DNA from: CAINVV01 sp038323575 | Lineage (GTDB): Bacteria; Bacteroidota; Bacteroidia; Bacteroidales; Prolixibacteraceae | Length of the DNA: 64,000 bases | NCBI GenBank assembly: GCA_038323575.1 | Contig: JBBQHB010000007.1 | Coordinates: 30,332-94,331 of the forward strand | Direction of reading: 5' to 3' | Shown: piece after piece, positions 26,409 to 35,255 of the stretch | How the letters are laid out: each line of letters begins with the position of its first letter | How positions within the stretch are numbered: the first letter of the stretch is position 1 | Program-made: the position numbers and the translations under genes | Notes under the pieces: model-generated | Seen by the model: only the letters and a program-made list of their open reading frames with translations | Databases searched by the model: none | What the model was told of the DNA's origin: nothing

Positions 26409-27407
26409 TCATTGATGCTTCATTCCCAACACCTCTTCGGCAAAAGCATAAGTTGCTTCTCTGACTTCCGGTACAGCTCCGGATGTTAAATCGCAGGCTA
26501 TTACGTGGCCTCCTGCGCTGGCAAAAGCCATCTTGCGCCTGTTTTTTTCCGGAGTACCCAATTCATCCGCCATTTTAATTGCAGCTTTAACCTCTACAGT
26601 CTGGTCCTGGTGTTGCTCATCCTTGTAATAGTAGCCTACAAAAACCGGACATTTCACCTTTTCAAAAGTCTCTTTTTTCATGGTTGCATCCAGAAGTTGC
26701 TGCAAATAGACGATCGCCTCAACACGGTATTTGCAATTCCAGAATTTGCAGATTTCCCCGTTAGTGTCATCATCTGTTACCCTGAAATTGCCCCCGTAGT
26801 TCATTCTGGCCATCTGTAATCCCCAGGGACCCGAAAGCATTGCCGCGGTTTTCTGTTTGATCTGAACATTCGGGGAGTAGAGAATCATCCCGTAAATCAT
26901 TTCCGGAAAGTCAGCTGCCAATTGCAGCGCAAGTGTACAACCGGTAGAACAGCCCATGACGATGATCTTTTGCCCTAACTGATGTGAAATAACCAAAGCT
27001 TCTTTTGCCGATTCATAAAGCAGTTCAGGAGTCATGTCCATCAATGGATTTTCGGTAATTACACCATGTGAAGCCAGGCGCGCCAGAAAAGCATTACAAC
27101 CAAAGTATCGTGCGAAATCTTCATTTACCGGGTAGCCTTCCCTGCGACTGGCAGAAAACCCATGCAGGTACAAAAGCACATATTCTGTAGGTTGTTTGGA
27201 CGAATCGTTGGCCCATAAAATTTTAGCTTCACATCCGGGTTTTATTATCAATCCGGGTTTACTTTCCATGGAGGCTACATAATTCTCAACACTACCTTCA
27301 ATTTTCGGCAGATTACTGTTCAGAACGGGTTTGAGGCTGGTGGGGCCCGCAAAGTAAATTACAACCAATAAGATGAGAGAGATCAGGACTATTCTTAGTG
27401 CTTTCAT
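26409..27407 (-). CDS. Membrane-anchored alpha/beta hydrolase
   Basis: A 332-residue alpha/beta hydrolase-fold protein with one N-terminal membrane segment (residues about 5-22). LYLHGFSASRREGYP is the oxyanion-hole region, MGCSTGCTLAL carries the nucleophile Ser (GxSxG as GCSTG), and GHVIACDL near the C-terminus supplies the His. It is probably an esterase or lipase-like enzyme facing the periplasm; the substrate is unknown. Its ATG overlaps the stop of the upstream receiver-PPDK_N gene by 4 bases (ATGA), so the two are translated together. Confidence 0.85.
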   Translation of the reverse strand: MKALRIVLISLILLVVIYFAGPTSLKPVLNSNLPKIEGSVENYVASMESKPGLIIKPGCEAKILWANDSSKQPTEYVLLYLHGFSASRREGYPVNEDFARYFGCNAFLARLASHGVITENPLMDMTPELLYESAKEALVISHQLGQKIIVMGCSTGCTLALQLAADFPEMIYGMILYSPNVQIKQKTAAMLSGPWGLQMARMNYGGNFRVTDDDTNGEICKFWNCKYRVEAIVYLQQLLDATMKKETFEKVKCPVFVGYYYKDEQHQDQTVEVKAAIKMADELGTPEKNRRKMAFASAGGHVIACDLTSGAVPEVREATYAFAEEVLGMKHQ

Positions 27408-30403
27408 ATTTTATTTTCTTTCATTCTGATTACAGCAGTTCTTTTCCGACCATCCATCAGCACTTCGAGTGCATGTTCGAAACGCACCCATTTGATAAAT
27501 TTCCCTTCCCGAATAAGTTCCTGTGAAGAAAGCTTCCCCAGGTTCACAAATTCCTTTCCATCTATCAGCGGCACTGAGAAATAGCCAACATTCATCGATG
27601 TCACATTGTGAAAAAAGTGAGAACCGAGTGAGGCATCCAGCGGGAAATCAGGCAATCCGATTTCAACAATCACCTTGGCGTTGTTGATATGAGCCCATCT
27701 TACCGGGATACCGGTAAATTCGTCCCTGGTACCCCATCTGCCGGGACCGATCAGTACATACTTCCGGTCTTCGTCACAAAGAATTTTATTAAACTCCTTT
27801 ATCTCCTCGGCAATCTCTTTTGTCCGGGTCCTGTCAAACTGCTTGGTATCTACGTAAATAACATCGTGAATCCCTTTGATTCTCCCGTTGCCCATTCCTT
27901 TTTGAGAGAGGAGTATCAGGTTTTCCCTGTCAAGCTCATTAAGGTTAATTTCGATGTCATCTTCCCTGCGGATGAGCGGTTTGAGCTGAAGCAGGTAAAA
28001 GGTAGGCCAACCATTATCTCCTTTGTTGAGGTCGATGGAATATTCCATCTCAACCGGCGAACCCATCGCCTGCTGAAAAAGTTTCATCATCACCAGCAGC
28101 GCATCAGCCATTGGAACCTGGTTGTATTTCAAAAGGTTGGCAAAATCAACGACCCGGGGGCCTTTCATACCTATTCCAGGCATAATGACTTCATTTTCCA
28201 TATCGTAAGTTGAGACACATTGATCAATCACGCCATCCTTTTCAGCAGCAGAAACCGGATATTTCCGGATGGCAGCCAATTCTCCCTCATGGGCCATATC
28301 AAATTCACTGTGGGTCAAATCGATGGCATAGAATTCACGTTGGGTATCCCTTACCTGGTCTGAGATGGCACCAATATTCAGGGCAGGATATTTCGGACAG
28401 AAACGATAGGCTTTTTCACCGCCCGATACGGCCTGGCCCAATCCCATCGCCGCTACAGCGAATCCGTCTTCCGGATGCATGTATGAGTGCGGATAATAGT
28501 TGTAGGATTGTGCAATCCCGCTGATGTCAACATAAAACTTGCCGTTATGCTCTTTCCCTACGACGGGCTGAATAATGACGGCCATCTTCTCCTCTTCTAT
28601 TTTGTAGTTGATGGCCTGGAAATAAGACCTTGCATCATTACTGAATACAGAGGCATATATCAGCTTGATCGCATTGCACAACTGGTCAAACCGGACTTCA
28701 GGATCAGGGTGATTGTTGGGAATCAGGTAAGTATCATAAACACCGGAAAAGGGATGCAGTAGAGAGTCCTCAAACAAACCGGAGGAGCGGATGGCCAAAG
28801 GCGCCGGTTCGTGCTGAACATACTGCATCAGTTTATCTTTCAGGGAAATACTGAGATTTCCTGCAAGAAATGCAGTTTTGATCTTCTCCTGATCGGTGGA
28901 ATGAAACGCCAGGCCAAACAGGTCGTTCGATTCCAGAAATTTATCAAACTCGATGGCTCCAATAATGGAGGTTGCCGGCATCCTGATGTTGATTCCTTTC
29001 AGGATGGTCTTCATGTCGATGTTCTCCAACAGGTTGCTCATGAAAGCCAAGCCCCTGCCTTTCCCGCCCAGCGAACCCAATCCCATCCGAACGATGTAGC
29101 GGTTACCTGCGATCAGGGTTGAATCAAAATTGATGATCCTTCCCCTGTTTTTCTTCTCTCGAACGTCGGTAAATACGGAAAGGCAAAAATCGCGGAGCTT
29201 CTCTGTATTTTCGAAATCTTCAGCTTTGTAGGGAATCAGCCGCTCCGCCATGTTAATTTCACCACGGGCCATCAGCCATGTGGAGAAACCATTATTCCGC
29301 GCATGGTACAACAAAGATTCCATCGGAATTTTGGCAACCAGTTCTTCAAATTCATGCAGGTTTCTTGCACAGGCAATCTTTTTGCCATTTTTATCCTTGA
29401 AAATGAAATCACCAAACCCAAGCTTGATGTTGATAAACTGATGAATATCATGGGCAAGTGTATCGGAATTTTTTGTTATAAATTCTGCTCCGATTGCCTC
29501 TGCCCTCTTGGCATTTTCAATATCATGCGACTGCAAAAGCAGCGGAATAGGGTATTTGAGACATTGGCGCGTATAATTCAACAGGTCAATCCCTGCATCT
29601 TCATTGTTTATTCCCTCTTTCGGGAATTTCACATCCGAGATTACGCAGAGAAGGTAATCCTTGTAATCGTTGATAATTTGTACAGCCTCTTCGTAAGTAC
29701 TCACCAACAGCACCTTGGGACGGGCCCGGTACTTAAATATCTTGTGCAGTTCATCCGTCGAATCATCTGAAACCAGCGACTGTGTCTGCGTGAGAACACT
29801 TGAAAAAAGCAAAGGCAAATAGCGGGAATAATATTTGACAGAATCTTCCACCAGCAATACGATCCGAACGCTGCCCAATTCGGTATCCCTGAACACATTG
29901 CGCTTGTCCTCAATGTATTTGATCATGGCCAGAAAAACGTTAGAGTTGCCGTTCCACACGAAGACCCTGTCGATGGCCGGGACAGGCGCAGCTGAACGTT
30001 TGAAATAGCCAACATCGTTGTTGTTGTTCACCAGCAGCAGAATGGGTATGCGCGGCTTGTGGAGGTGCGCAATTTCTGCCACATTGATCGGCATCACTTT
30101 GTCGACGCCTGCCATGATAATTATCAAATCAAAATGGCGGTGGTTAATGGTCGGAACTACATCTTCCGGTGTATTTACGCTGGTAAACCGCGGGGCTGCA
30201 TAGAGGTTGAGCTGCAGGTATTCTCCAAATATCTTGTCCGAAAATTGTCCTTCCCTTTCAATGGAATAGGCGTCGTAAAGGGTCGCAAAGAGCAGTACCT
30301 CCTTGACCTTGTTGGGCATCAGCTCCTGAAATATATCACGGTCTGTTTTCCGTCTTTTAAACAGGTTCGAAATCGAAATCTGGTCTAGTTTCTCTTTTTC
30401 CAT
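27404..30403 (-). CDS. Receiver-PPDK_N fusion protein (PEP synthase-like, without the phosphohistidine domain)
   Basis: A 999-residue cytosolic protein. Residues about 33-165 look like a receiver domain that lost its phospho-Asp (FDLIIIMAGVD, Met at the expected Asp). Residues about 178-330 are a second receiver that keeps LLVEDS (acidic pair 186-187), Asp257 in VISDVKFP and Lys311. A PEP/pyruvate-binding ATP-grasp (PPDK_N) region follows, with GLGSLGGKGRGLAF and LAIRSSGLFEDS, and a C-terminal domain with IGPGRWGTRDEF. The swivelling domain with the catalytic GGxTSHAA histidine and the PEP-binding barrel of true PEP synthase are absent, so it cannot run the full reaction. It may be a kinase/phosphotransferase controlled by phosphorylation. 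It is co-translated with the hydrolase and near an orphan Hpt gene. Usually annotated loosely as PEP synthase. Confidence 0.85.
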   Translation of the reverse strand: MEKEKLDQISISNLFKRRKTDRDIFQELMPNKVKEVLLFATLYDAYSIEREGQFSDKIFGEYLQLNLYAAPRFTSVNTPEDVVPTINHRHFDLIIIMAGVDKVMPINVAEIAHLHKPRIPILLLVNNNNDVGYFKRSAAPVPAIDRVFVWNGNSNVFLAMIKYIEDKRNVFRDTELGSVRIVLLVEDSVKYYSRYLPLLFSSVLTQTQSLVSDDSTDELHKIFKYRARPKVLLVSTYEEAVQIINDYKDYLLCVISDVKFPKEGINNEDAGIDLLNYTRQCLKYPIPLLLQSHDIENAKRAEAIGAEFITKNSDTLAHDIHQFINIKLGFGDFIFKDKNGKKIACARNLHEFEELVAKIPMESLLYHARNNGFSTWLMARGEINMAERLIPYKAEDFENTEKLRDFCLSVFTDVREKKNRGRIINFDSTLIAGNRYIVRMGLGSLGGKGRGLAFMSNLLENIDMKTILKGINIRMPATSIIGAIEFDKFLESNDLFGLAFHSTDQEKIKTAFLAGNLSISLKDKLMQYVQHEPAPLAIRSSGLFEDSLLHPFSGVYDTYLIPNNHPDPEVRFDQLCNAIKLIYASVFSNDARSYFQAINYKIEEEKMAVIIQPVVGKEHNGKFYVDISGIAQSYNYYPHSYMHPEDGFAVAAMGLGQAVSGGEKAYRFCPKYPALNIGAISDQVRDTQREFYAIDLTHSEFDMAHEGELAAIRKYPVSAAEKDGVIDQCVSTYDMENEVIMPGIGMKGPRVVDFANLLKYNQVPMADALLVMMKLFQQAMGSPVEMEYSIDLNKGDNGWPTFYLLQLKPLIRREDDIEINLNELDRENLILLSQKGMGNGRIKGIHDVIYVDTKQFDRTRTKEIAEEIKEFNKILCDEDRKYVLIGPGRWGTRDEFTGIPVRWAHINNAKVIVEIGLPDFPLDASLGSHFFHNVTSMNVGYFSVPLIDGKEFVNLGKLSSQELIREGKFIKWVRFEHALEVLMDGRKRTAVIRMKENKI

Positions 30404-30490
30404 GGCACTTCAATTGAGCCTGAAAGTTAGTGCTTTTCACTTATAATGAAAACATGAAATCCGACAGTGCCGTCTTGTATTTGAGAATTC

Positions 30491-30823
30491 CTATTTTTCA
30501 TGGGAAGAGGTGTTTCCTCTTTTAATGATTTCCAGAAGCTTTTGGGGGTCTTGCCGATTGTCCCAAAATGCTGTGATAATTAACTTATCTGTTGTCAGTC
30601 GGTAATAAATGCTGAAATGACCGAGTGCTGATTCTCTTGTGCCCGGATAAGTGGTTGATTTAAATGATTCAGGATTAGTCAGGATGATTTGCACCTGATC
30701 GGCTGTTAAACTGATTATTTTTTCGGCATAACGGCTTGAACCATTGCGCTTGGTCCAATATTCCAAAACTTCTCTTCTTTGTCTGGCTGCTGTTTCAGTC
30801 CAAACTACTGCTCGCTTAACCAT
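30491..30823 (-). CDS. RelE/ParE family toxin
   Basis: A 110-residue basic protein of the RelE/ParE superfamily: VVWTETAARQRREVLEYWTKRNGS, the LTNPESFKSTTYPGTRESAL hinge and FSIYYRLTTDKLIITAFWDNRQDP match plasmid-stabilisation-type toxins (mRNA-cleaving RelE or gyrase-targeting ParE; not resolved by sequence). Its start lies inside the 3' end of the antitoxin gene (19-base overlap), the standard toxin-antitoxin layout. It is intact, with no frameshift. Confidence 0.88.
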   Translation of the reverse strand: MVKRAVVWTETAARQRREVLEYWTKRNGSSRYAEKIISLTADQVQIILTNPESFKSTTYPGTRESALGHFSIYYRLTTDKLIITAFWDNRQDPQKLLEIIKRGNTSSHEK

Positions 30824-31047
30824 TGCAGATCGTCTTTGTCTAGTTGGCTTTGAGTGATTAACTTCCCGTTTTTGATGTCCTGGTCGCTGAGTTGGAGCAT
30901 CAAAATCTGCTCTTCAGTTAATTTCACTGTATCCTGGCTCACCGAACTCGAATTAACCAATTGATAAAGCGCCGATAAATAATCATTATTATTGATTGTC
31001 AACAGCTTGTCGATGATACTATTTCTTAAGATGTCAGTTGTACTCAT
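30805..31047 (-). CDS. Antitoxin partner of the RelE/ParE toxin
   Basis: An 80-residue acidic protein (start MSTTDILRNSI) directly upstream of and overlapping the toxin gene. The open frame extends 9 codons further, but the ATG at 31047 gives the usual short antitoxin start. LTINNNDYLSALYQLV and TEEQILMLQLSDQDIKNG resemble antitoxins paired with ParE-like toxins in Bacteroidota. No clear DNA-binding fold is visible. Identified mainly by position. Confidence 0.75.
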   Translation of the reverse strand: MSTTDILRNSIIDKLLTINNNDYLSALYQLVNSSSVSQDTVKLTEEQILMLQLSDQDIKNGKLITQSQLDKDDLQWLSEQ

Positions 31048-31115
31048 GGTCAAAAGTTTTATCAAATATGGCAATATAAATATATTTATTCAAGTTTTTT
31101 TACTTGTCCAAATTT

Positions 31116-32387
31116 TCAGATTGCACTAAGCAAATACTTTTCAGCTTCCAAATTCCATAAGCCTTTGTGTTTTTTGCAAAGGCGGTCAAGTTCTGCAAAC
31201 AGCGGATCAGTTTTCCCTTTTCCCGCAAAATCGGATATCTGCGTAAGCGGCATCTCAATGTGGTTGTAGATCAACTTTTTCCCCCCGGGAATCTCTGGCA
31301 AATGCAGCGTTGCATCAATTACGGCATTCAATCCGCCGATGTGTGTAACCAATCCGGCAGGATCCAGTCCGTCAGACATCAGTTTGATCGCCTCCTTCAT
31401 GTCATCCGTATTTCCTCCGCTCGTGCCAACCAAATGGGTATAGGCATAATGAACGTTGTAGAAATTAATTTTTGCGCTGAAATCAGGATTGGAAGGTCCG
31501 GCAAAGAAATTCAGACAGCCGTCAAAAGCAAGTAAGGCGTCAGCCTGTTCAACAACCGGTGATACAGGTGCAAAAACGAACACATCATCGTATCCGGCTT
31601 CCCCTGTCAGGGATTTCAGTTCTTTAACGGGATCTGAAAATCCGGCAGTATTGAAGTAACGGAGGTCGATTCCGCGTGATGCGGCAAATTCGACGGTATA
31701 GAGTGATGCTGCCCTGTCGAGCCGTGATTGCTCAATATCGGTAACCACCAACAAAGCAGGCCTCCGGTCATCGCGGTTCAGTACATAATTTATGGCAGCC
31801 AGCCCCATCGGACCCACCCCTGCCAGTATGGCCATTTTCCCGCCGGCAACAATCTCCATGTTGTGGATGTAAGAACCCGGTGTGATGTGGTAATTGGCAT
31901 GCATGGCTCCGATTACGCAGGAAAGCGGTTCGGCCAGCGAAGCCGGGTAAAAGCCGTCGCCTGAAAACGGCAACAGGGCCCCCAACTCCATAACCTCGTT
32001 CGGAATGATAACATAAGTGGCATCTCCCCCGATATATTGATAGGAATAACCCGGTGCGCTCAACACCCCGACCGGACCATCGGCGTAATTCAAAGCAGGC
32101 TGGATCGAAAACTTGTCTCCCTTATTAAATTGACCTTTCCATTTGGAACCAATCTCAATCAGCTCACCGGCAAATTCATGTCCGATGATGACAGGATTTA
32201 CTGCTGCATCATTCGGAATGCGCTTGTGATCCGTTCCCTGCGAGGCCGCTTTGTAAGACGACATACACAAGGAGTCGCATACAACTTTGGCCAATATTTC
32301 GTTTTCTTTGATCTTCGGAAGTTCAAACTCCTCCAAGCGGAGATCTTTCTTTCCGTATAGTCGAACTGCTTTTGTTTTCATAGTCAT
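31116..32387 (-). CDS. Zinc-binding medium-chain dehydrogenase (sorbitol/sorbose-phosphate reductase-like)
   Basis: A 423-residue MDR-superfamily dehydrogenase. The zinc-site cysteine in VCDSLCMSSYKA, the IGHEFAGE block and the Rossmann motif LAGVGPMGLAA are present; the long form with the DAVINPxxIGHE-like start resembles L-sorbose-1-phosphate reductases and related polyol dehydrogenases. It would oxidise a sugar or polyol (or its phosphate) with NAD(P). It is the last gene of the GntR-divergent cluster, 198 bases after the SDR gene, across a repeat-bearing gap. The ATG at 32387 is followed by MKTKAV 6 bases later, an equally good start. Substrate unknown. Confidence 0.85.
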   Translation of the reverse strand: MTMKTKAVRLYGKKDLRLEEFELPKIKENEILAKVVCDSLCMSSYKAASQGTDHKRIPNDAAVNPVIIGHEFAGELIEIGSKWKGQFNKGDKFSIQPALNYADGPVGVLSAPGYSYQYIGGDATYVIIPNEVMELGALLPFSGDGFYPASLAEPLSCVIGAMHANYHITPGSYIHNMEIVAGGKMAILAGVGPMGLAAINYVLNRDDRRPALLVVTDIEQSRLDRAASLYTVEFAASRGIDLRYFNTAGFSDPVKELKSLTGEAGYDDVFVFAPVSPVVEQADALLAFDGCLNFFAGPSNPDFSAKINFYNVHYAYTHLVGTSGGNTDDMKEAIKLMSDGLDPAGLVTHIGGLNAVIDATLHLPEIPGGKKLIYNHIEMPLTQISDFAGKGKTDPLFAELDRLCKKHKGLWNLEAEKYLLSAI

Positions 32388-32399
32388 TCTTTTAATAAC

Positions 32400-32575
32400 T
32401 TACACAGAGGAATCCCAAGAGAAGCACAGAGTTACATAGATAATATTGTTTGAAAAATTTCGGGTTTGAGATGTTTTTCAAGTTCTAAATATTAAATTGT
32501 ACATCAACTTCTTCATTTCAAGCAGTCGCCCCCTCTCCCCGTCTCCAAGTCTCCCCCTCTTTTCTTTGTGAAATA
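32400..32575 (-). repeat. Intergenic repeat words between MDR and SDR genes
   Basis: This gap contains ACACAGAG-type words (32400-32440), a CGGGTTTGAGATGTTTTTC stretch (about 32459-32480) related to the GGGTTTC and AAACATTTCAAAC families found elsewhere in the window, and a pyrimidine run of CCCCGTCTCC type (32531-32562). No gene is seen. Confidence 0.6.
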
Positions 32576-32585
32576 TTTTAACACA

Positions 32586-33770
32586 CTAATTCAGCATATT
32601 CTGTCCGCCGGTTACCGGCACCGCCTGGCCGGTTTCGTATTCCTGTTCGATGATGTAGAGGATGGCCCGGAAGACGTCGACAACCCTGCAACCACGACCT
32701 GCCGGAACCTGCTGTTCATAAAAAGCTTTGACATCCTCAATGGTTTTGGCTCCGGGAACTTTCCCTGCCCGCAGGTATTGGACGAACAAACCCTTATCAG
32801 GATCGCTCCAAAGCGGTCCTTCGAAGAAATTTCCGGGACAAACTGAATTGACTTTGATTTTATCCGGCATCAGTTCCATGGCGAAAGACTGTGTTAAACC
32901 AATCCCGCCGAACTTTCCGCCTGCATAGGCAAAATTCCTGTTACTTCCTTTCAAACCGGATTTTGAATTGATCTGGATGATGTCGGAATAATAGTTTTCG
33001 CGGTATTTCGACTGGATCTTCATCACGGCCGAACTATATTTTGCACAAAGAAAATATCCTTTGTAATTGACATTCGTCATGAAATCGAAATTCTCGGGGG
33101 TCATTTCATCGAGCCCGCCTGCGCGCAGTACGCCGGCATTACTGACCAACAGGTCCAAACCTCCGAAATGCTTCGTAGTTGCAGCAACCATGTTTTCTAC
33201 GGAAGCAGCATCCGATACATCTACTTGAACAAAAAGGGCACGGTTGCTCGTGTCTGCCGCATTCAATCCGGCAGCCATTTTGGTTCCCTCTTCCTCGTTC
33301 CAGTCGGCGATTACCACATTGGCCCCTTCCTTGAACAACATCTCGGCGATACCTGCTCCAAAACCCATGGCAGCCCCTGTCACAATAGTAATCTTGTCGG
33401 CCAGTCTGCCGAATGACACCTCATAATCCAACTCTTCCCTTCCAAACATTTCATCCAGTTGTGCAGCATGTTGCGCAAGGGCCACCAAGCCGATCTCTTT
33501 AAGCAGCACATAATCGGGAAAATCAGGCCTGCTCTCTTTCCACATGGAGAGTTTCACCTCCAGATCGGAAACAATCTCATCAGGATTGGTGGTTTCATCA
33601 ACGACCAACACACTATCATCTTCAGGAAGTAAAAGCAATTCCTTTACCGCCTGACCATCGGCTAATTTTGCGAATTCTTCCCGGTCATCCAACCTCAAAG
33701 TCAGCACGAATTCATCGGATGCAAGCATCCGCAAGGCGGGCAAAACATGTTTTACTATTGTATCAAGCAT
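32586..33770 (-). CDS. SDR family oxidoreductase with N-terminal extension (sorbitol-6-phosphate dehydrogenase-like)
   Basis: A 394-residue protein. Residues from about 122 form a classical short-chain dehydrogenase: cofactor motif TGAAMGFGAGIA, NAG in LVSNAGVL, catalytic Ser in INSKSG, and YAGGK (Tyr-xxx-Lys). Asp in VIADWN after the second strand favours NAD. The first 120 residues are an acidic extension not seen in plain SDRs, similar to the aldolase/SDR fusions used in deoxysugar breakdown but lacking a recognisable aldolase. The start overlaps the PHP gene by 8 bases, so the two are coupled. With the MDR enzyme it could perform successive oxidations on one sugar-derived substrate. Confidence 0.85.
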   Translation of the reverse strand: MLDTIVKHVLPALRMLASDEFVLTLRLDDREEFAKLADGQAVKELLLLPEDDSVLVVDETTNPDEIVSDLEVKLSMWKESRPDFPDYVLLKEIGLVALAQHAAQLDEMFGREELDYEVSFGRLADKITIVTGAAMGFGAGIAEMLFKEGANVVIADWNEEEGTKMAAGLNAADTSNRALFVQVDVSDAASVENMVAATTKHFGGLDLLVSNAGVLRAGGLDEMTPENFDFMTNVNYKGYFLCAKYSSAVMKIQSKYRENYYSDIIQINSKSGLKGSNRNFAYAGGKFGGIGLTQSFAMELMPDKIKVNSVCPGNFFEGPLWSDPDKGLFVQYLRAGKVPGAKTIEDVKAFYEQQVPAGRGCRVVDVFRAILYIIEQEYETGQAVPVTGGQNMLN

Positions 33771-35004
33771 GTGCGGTAAAATTTAGGTATTCAATTAAAG
33801 CCATTCCCAAAGATACAAATTGATTGTATTGCACGGATTTTGGTTTTCCGTCCTGATCAAGATAACCGCTACCTTCAGTGGCCGAAAGGTATTGATGGGC
33901 GGCGATGACACATGCGCCATGATAGTTGATCTCTTTTAATACATAGGAAAGTTCTGTGTTCTTGCGGGCAAAAAGTTCGATCGGTTCCATTGCAGGTGTA
34001 TTATGCTCACTTCCAAGCGTTACGACAAATCCTTCGTTCCGGAAAAACTGTACATAATCTTCCAGAACTGTCAGACTGTTTCTGGTTGTGATCAACTCGA
34101 CCGACCAGATATTCCGTTCTTTCAGTGTTTTGGCAGCCTTCTCTTTGGAGCCTTCAAAAGGTGTAAAATTCCCGTTGGCATCATCTGCCAAAAAAGGATA
34201 AGTCGGTATTCCTCCCTGGTTCAGGATCATCCTGAAAACCATATCGGATTCCAGGAAAGCCTCAGCGGGTTCAGGAATAAATGCCGGACCACCGGCTTTC
34301 AGGAGATTGTTGCGCAGTTCATTCTCAACGGAGGCGATGGCATCAGGGTCTGACGCCATCGCTTTCCCGCCAAAAAGCTTGGCATAGAAGGCTTTTTTTT
34401 CTTCCACATTAGGAAAAAACGAATCTGACTTTTCGCGGATGGCTTTGGCCAAATGGCGTTCCCGTACCATTCCTTTGGTCATTTCTTTCCGGATAACTTC
34501 AATATCAAGCAGGAATCCTGCCTCAATCTGCAGAAGTAATTCATTTACCTTGGTGCACATTCCGGCTACATGCTTGTTTGATTCATGACGAACAGATTCA
34601 AGAGCAGATGCATACGGCTCATCCATGACGGGCGGGAAAGCCAGTCCTTTGCCGCTGAGATAGGTCCTGCCGGGATTTCCGGGATCATTAACTTTTAATC
34701 CTGCAAGCTGGTCTGCCTTGTTCAGGCTTATGTATTCGATGTTGAAAAGGGGAAAAATCCCCCGGACAGCACACTGGTAAGCCCATTCAGCATATCCGTC
34801 GGTGGTATAGAAATCGTTGATTCCCATAACCTGCACCTTTTCAGCAACTGCCATGTCCAATGCCTGGGGAATATCCCTGAAAGCACTGAAAGAATAAGGG
34901 GTATGCAGGTGGGCATTCACCGAAAATATGCCGCCCCGGCCGTTTTCGGCATACCATTTTAACAAATCTTCCTTACCAGGAAATCTATTCCAAAATTCAA
35001 TCAT
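33763..35004 (-). CDS. PHP-domain metal-dependent hydrolase-like protein
   Basis: A 413-residue protein. The N-terminal SVNAHLHTPYSFSAF is the first PHP motif (HxH), and GINDFYTTDGYAEWA, LFNIEYISL, TLGSEHNTPAM and a late His in ACVIAAHQYL supply further metal-ligand candidates. PHP domains bind two or three metals and hydrolyse phosphoesters or, less often, C-C/C-N bonds. The gene is co-translated with the SDR gene (8-base overlap), unlike housekeeping PHP phosphatases, so it likely processes the same intermediate. The substrate cannot be read from sequence. It is annotated in relatives only as PHP domain protein or hypothetical. Confidence 0.8.
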   Translation of the reverse strand: MIEFWNRFPGKEDLLKWYAENGRGGIFSVNAHLHTPYSFSAFRDIPQALDMAVAEKVQVMGINDFYTTDGYAEWAYQCAVRGIFPLFNIEYISLNKADQLAGLKVNDPGNPGRTYLSGKGLAFPPVMDEPYASALESVRHESNKHVAGMCTKVNELLLQIEAGFLLDIEVIRKEMTKGMVRERHLAKAIREKSDSFFPNVEEKKAFYAKLFGGKAMASDPDAIASVENELRNNLLKAGGPAFIPEPAEAFLESDMVFRMILNQGGIPTYPFLADDANGNFTPFEGSKEKAAKTLKERNIWSVELITTRNSLTVLEDYVQFFRNEGFVVTLGSEHNTPAMEPIELFARKNTELSYVLKEINYHGACVIAAHQYLSATEGSGYLDQDGKPKSVQYNQFVSLGMALIEYLNFTAHA

Positions 35005-35107
35005 ATTTATTGTTCTTCTTTTCCAATTTTATCCGTTCCGTCCGAAAAAAAGATTTCCGATTTTTTCACCATTTGTTCGCGGACGTCTCCTCTGCGCTTA
35101 TTTCTTA

Positions 35108-35167
35108 CCCAGGGTGTCGCTCCTTCGTCGCTCTGCCCTGGGCTAGGTTATGTTGCCACTTCGTGGC
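35108..35167. repeat. Paired intergenic hairpins between PHP and E1 genes
   Basis: CCCAGGG (35108-35114) pairs with CCCTGGG (35136-35142), and GCCAC-TTC-GTGGC forms a perfect hairpin at 35155-35167. The double-hairpin layout resembles repetitive extragenic palindromes seen in Bacteroidota. No T-run follows, so a terminator is unlikely; as it lies within the operon it could alter downstream mRNA levels. Confidence 0.6.
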
Positions 35168-35194
35168 GTGAATTGTGAGCTATGGTTATTGCCT

Positions 35195-35253
35195 CACCGT
35201 TTCTCCGTTTCTTCTTTCTCCGTTTCTCTGTTTCTCCGTTTCACCGTTTCTCC
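35195..35253 (+). repeat. CCGTTTCTC microsatellite
   Basis: Six near-copies of CCGTTTCTC (variants CACCGTTTC, CTGTTTCTC) fill the bases up to the E1 stop codon. Together with the hairpins it occupies the 251-base gap 35005-35255, which has no gene. Confidence 0.75.
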
Positions 35254-35255
35254 AT

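Noticed and set aside
27404..30403. True phosphoenolpyruvate synthase
   Set aside because: The phosphohistidine domain and PEP-binding barrel are absent; only the ATP-grasp part is there, with receiver domains in front.
35108..35142. Terminator after E1
   Set aside because: The CCCAGGG/CCCTGGG stem has a 21-base loop and no T-run, and the genes on both sides appear to belong to one pathway.
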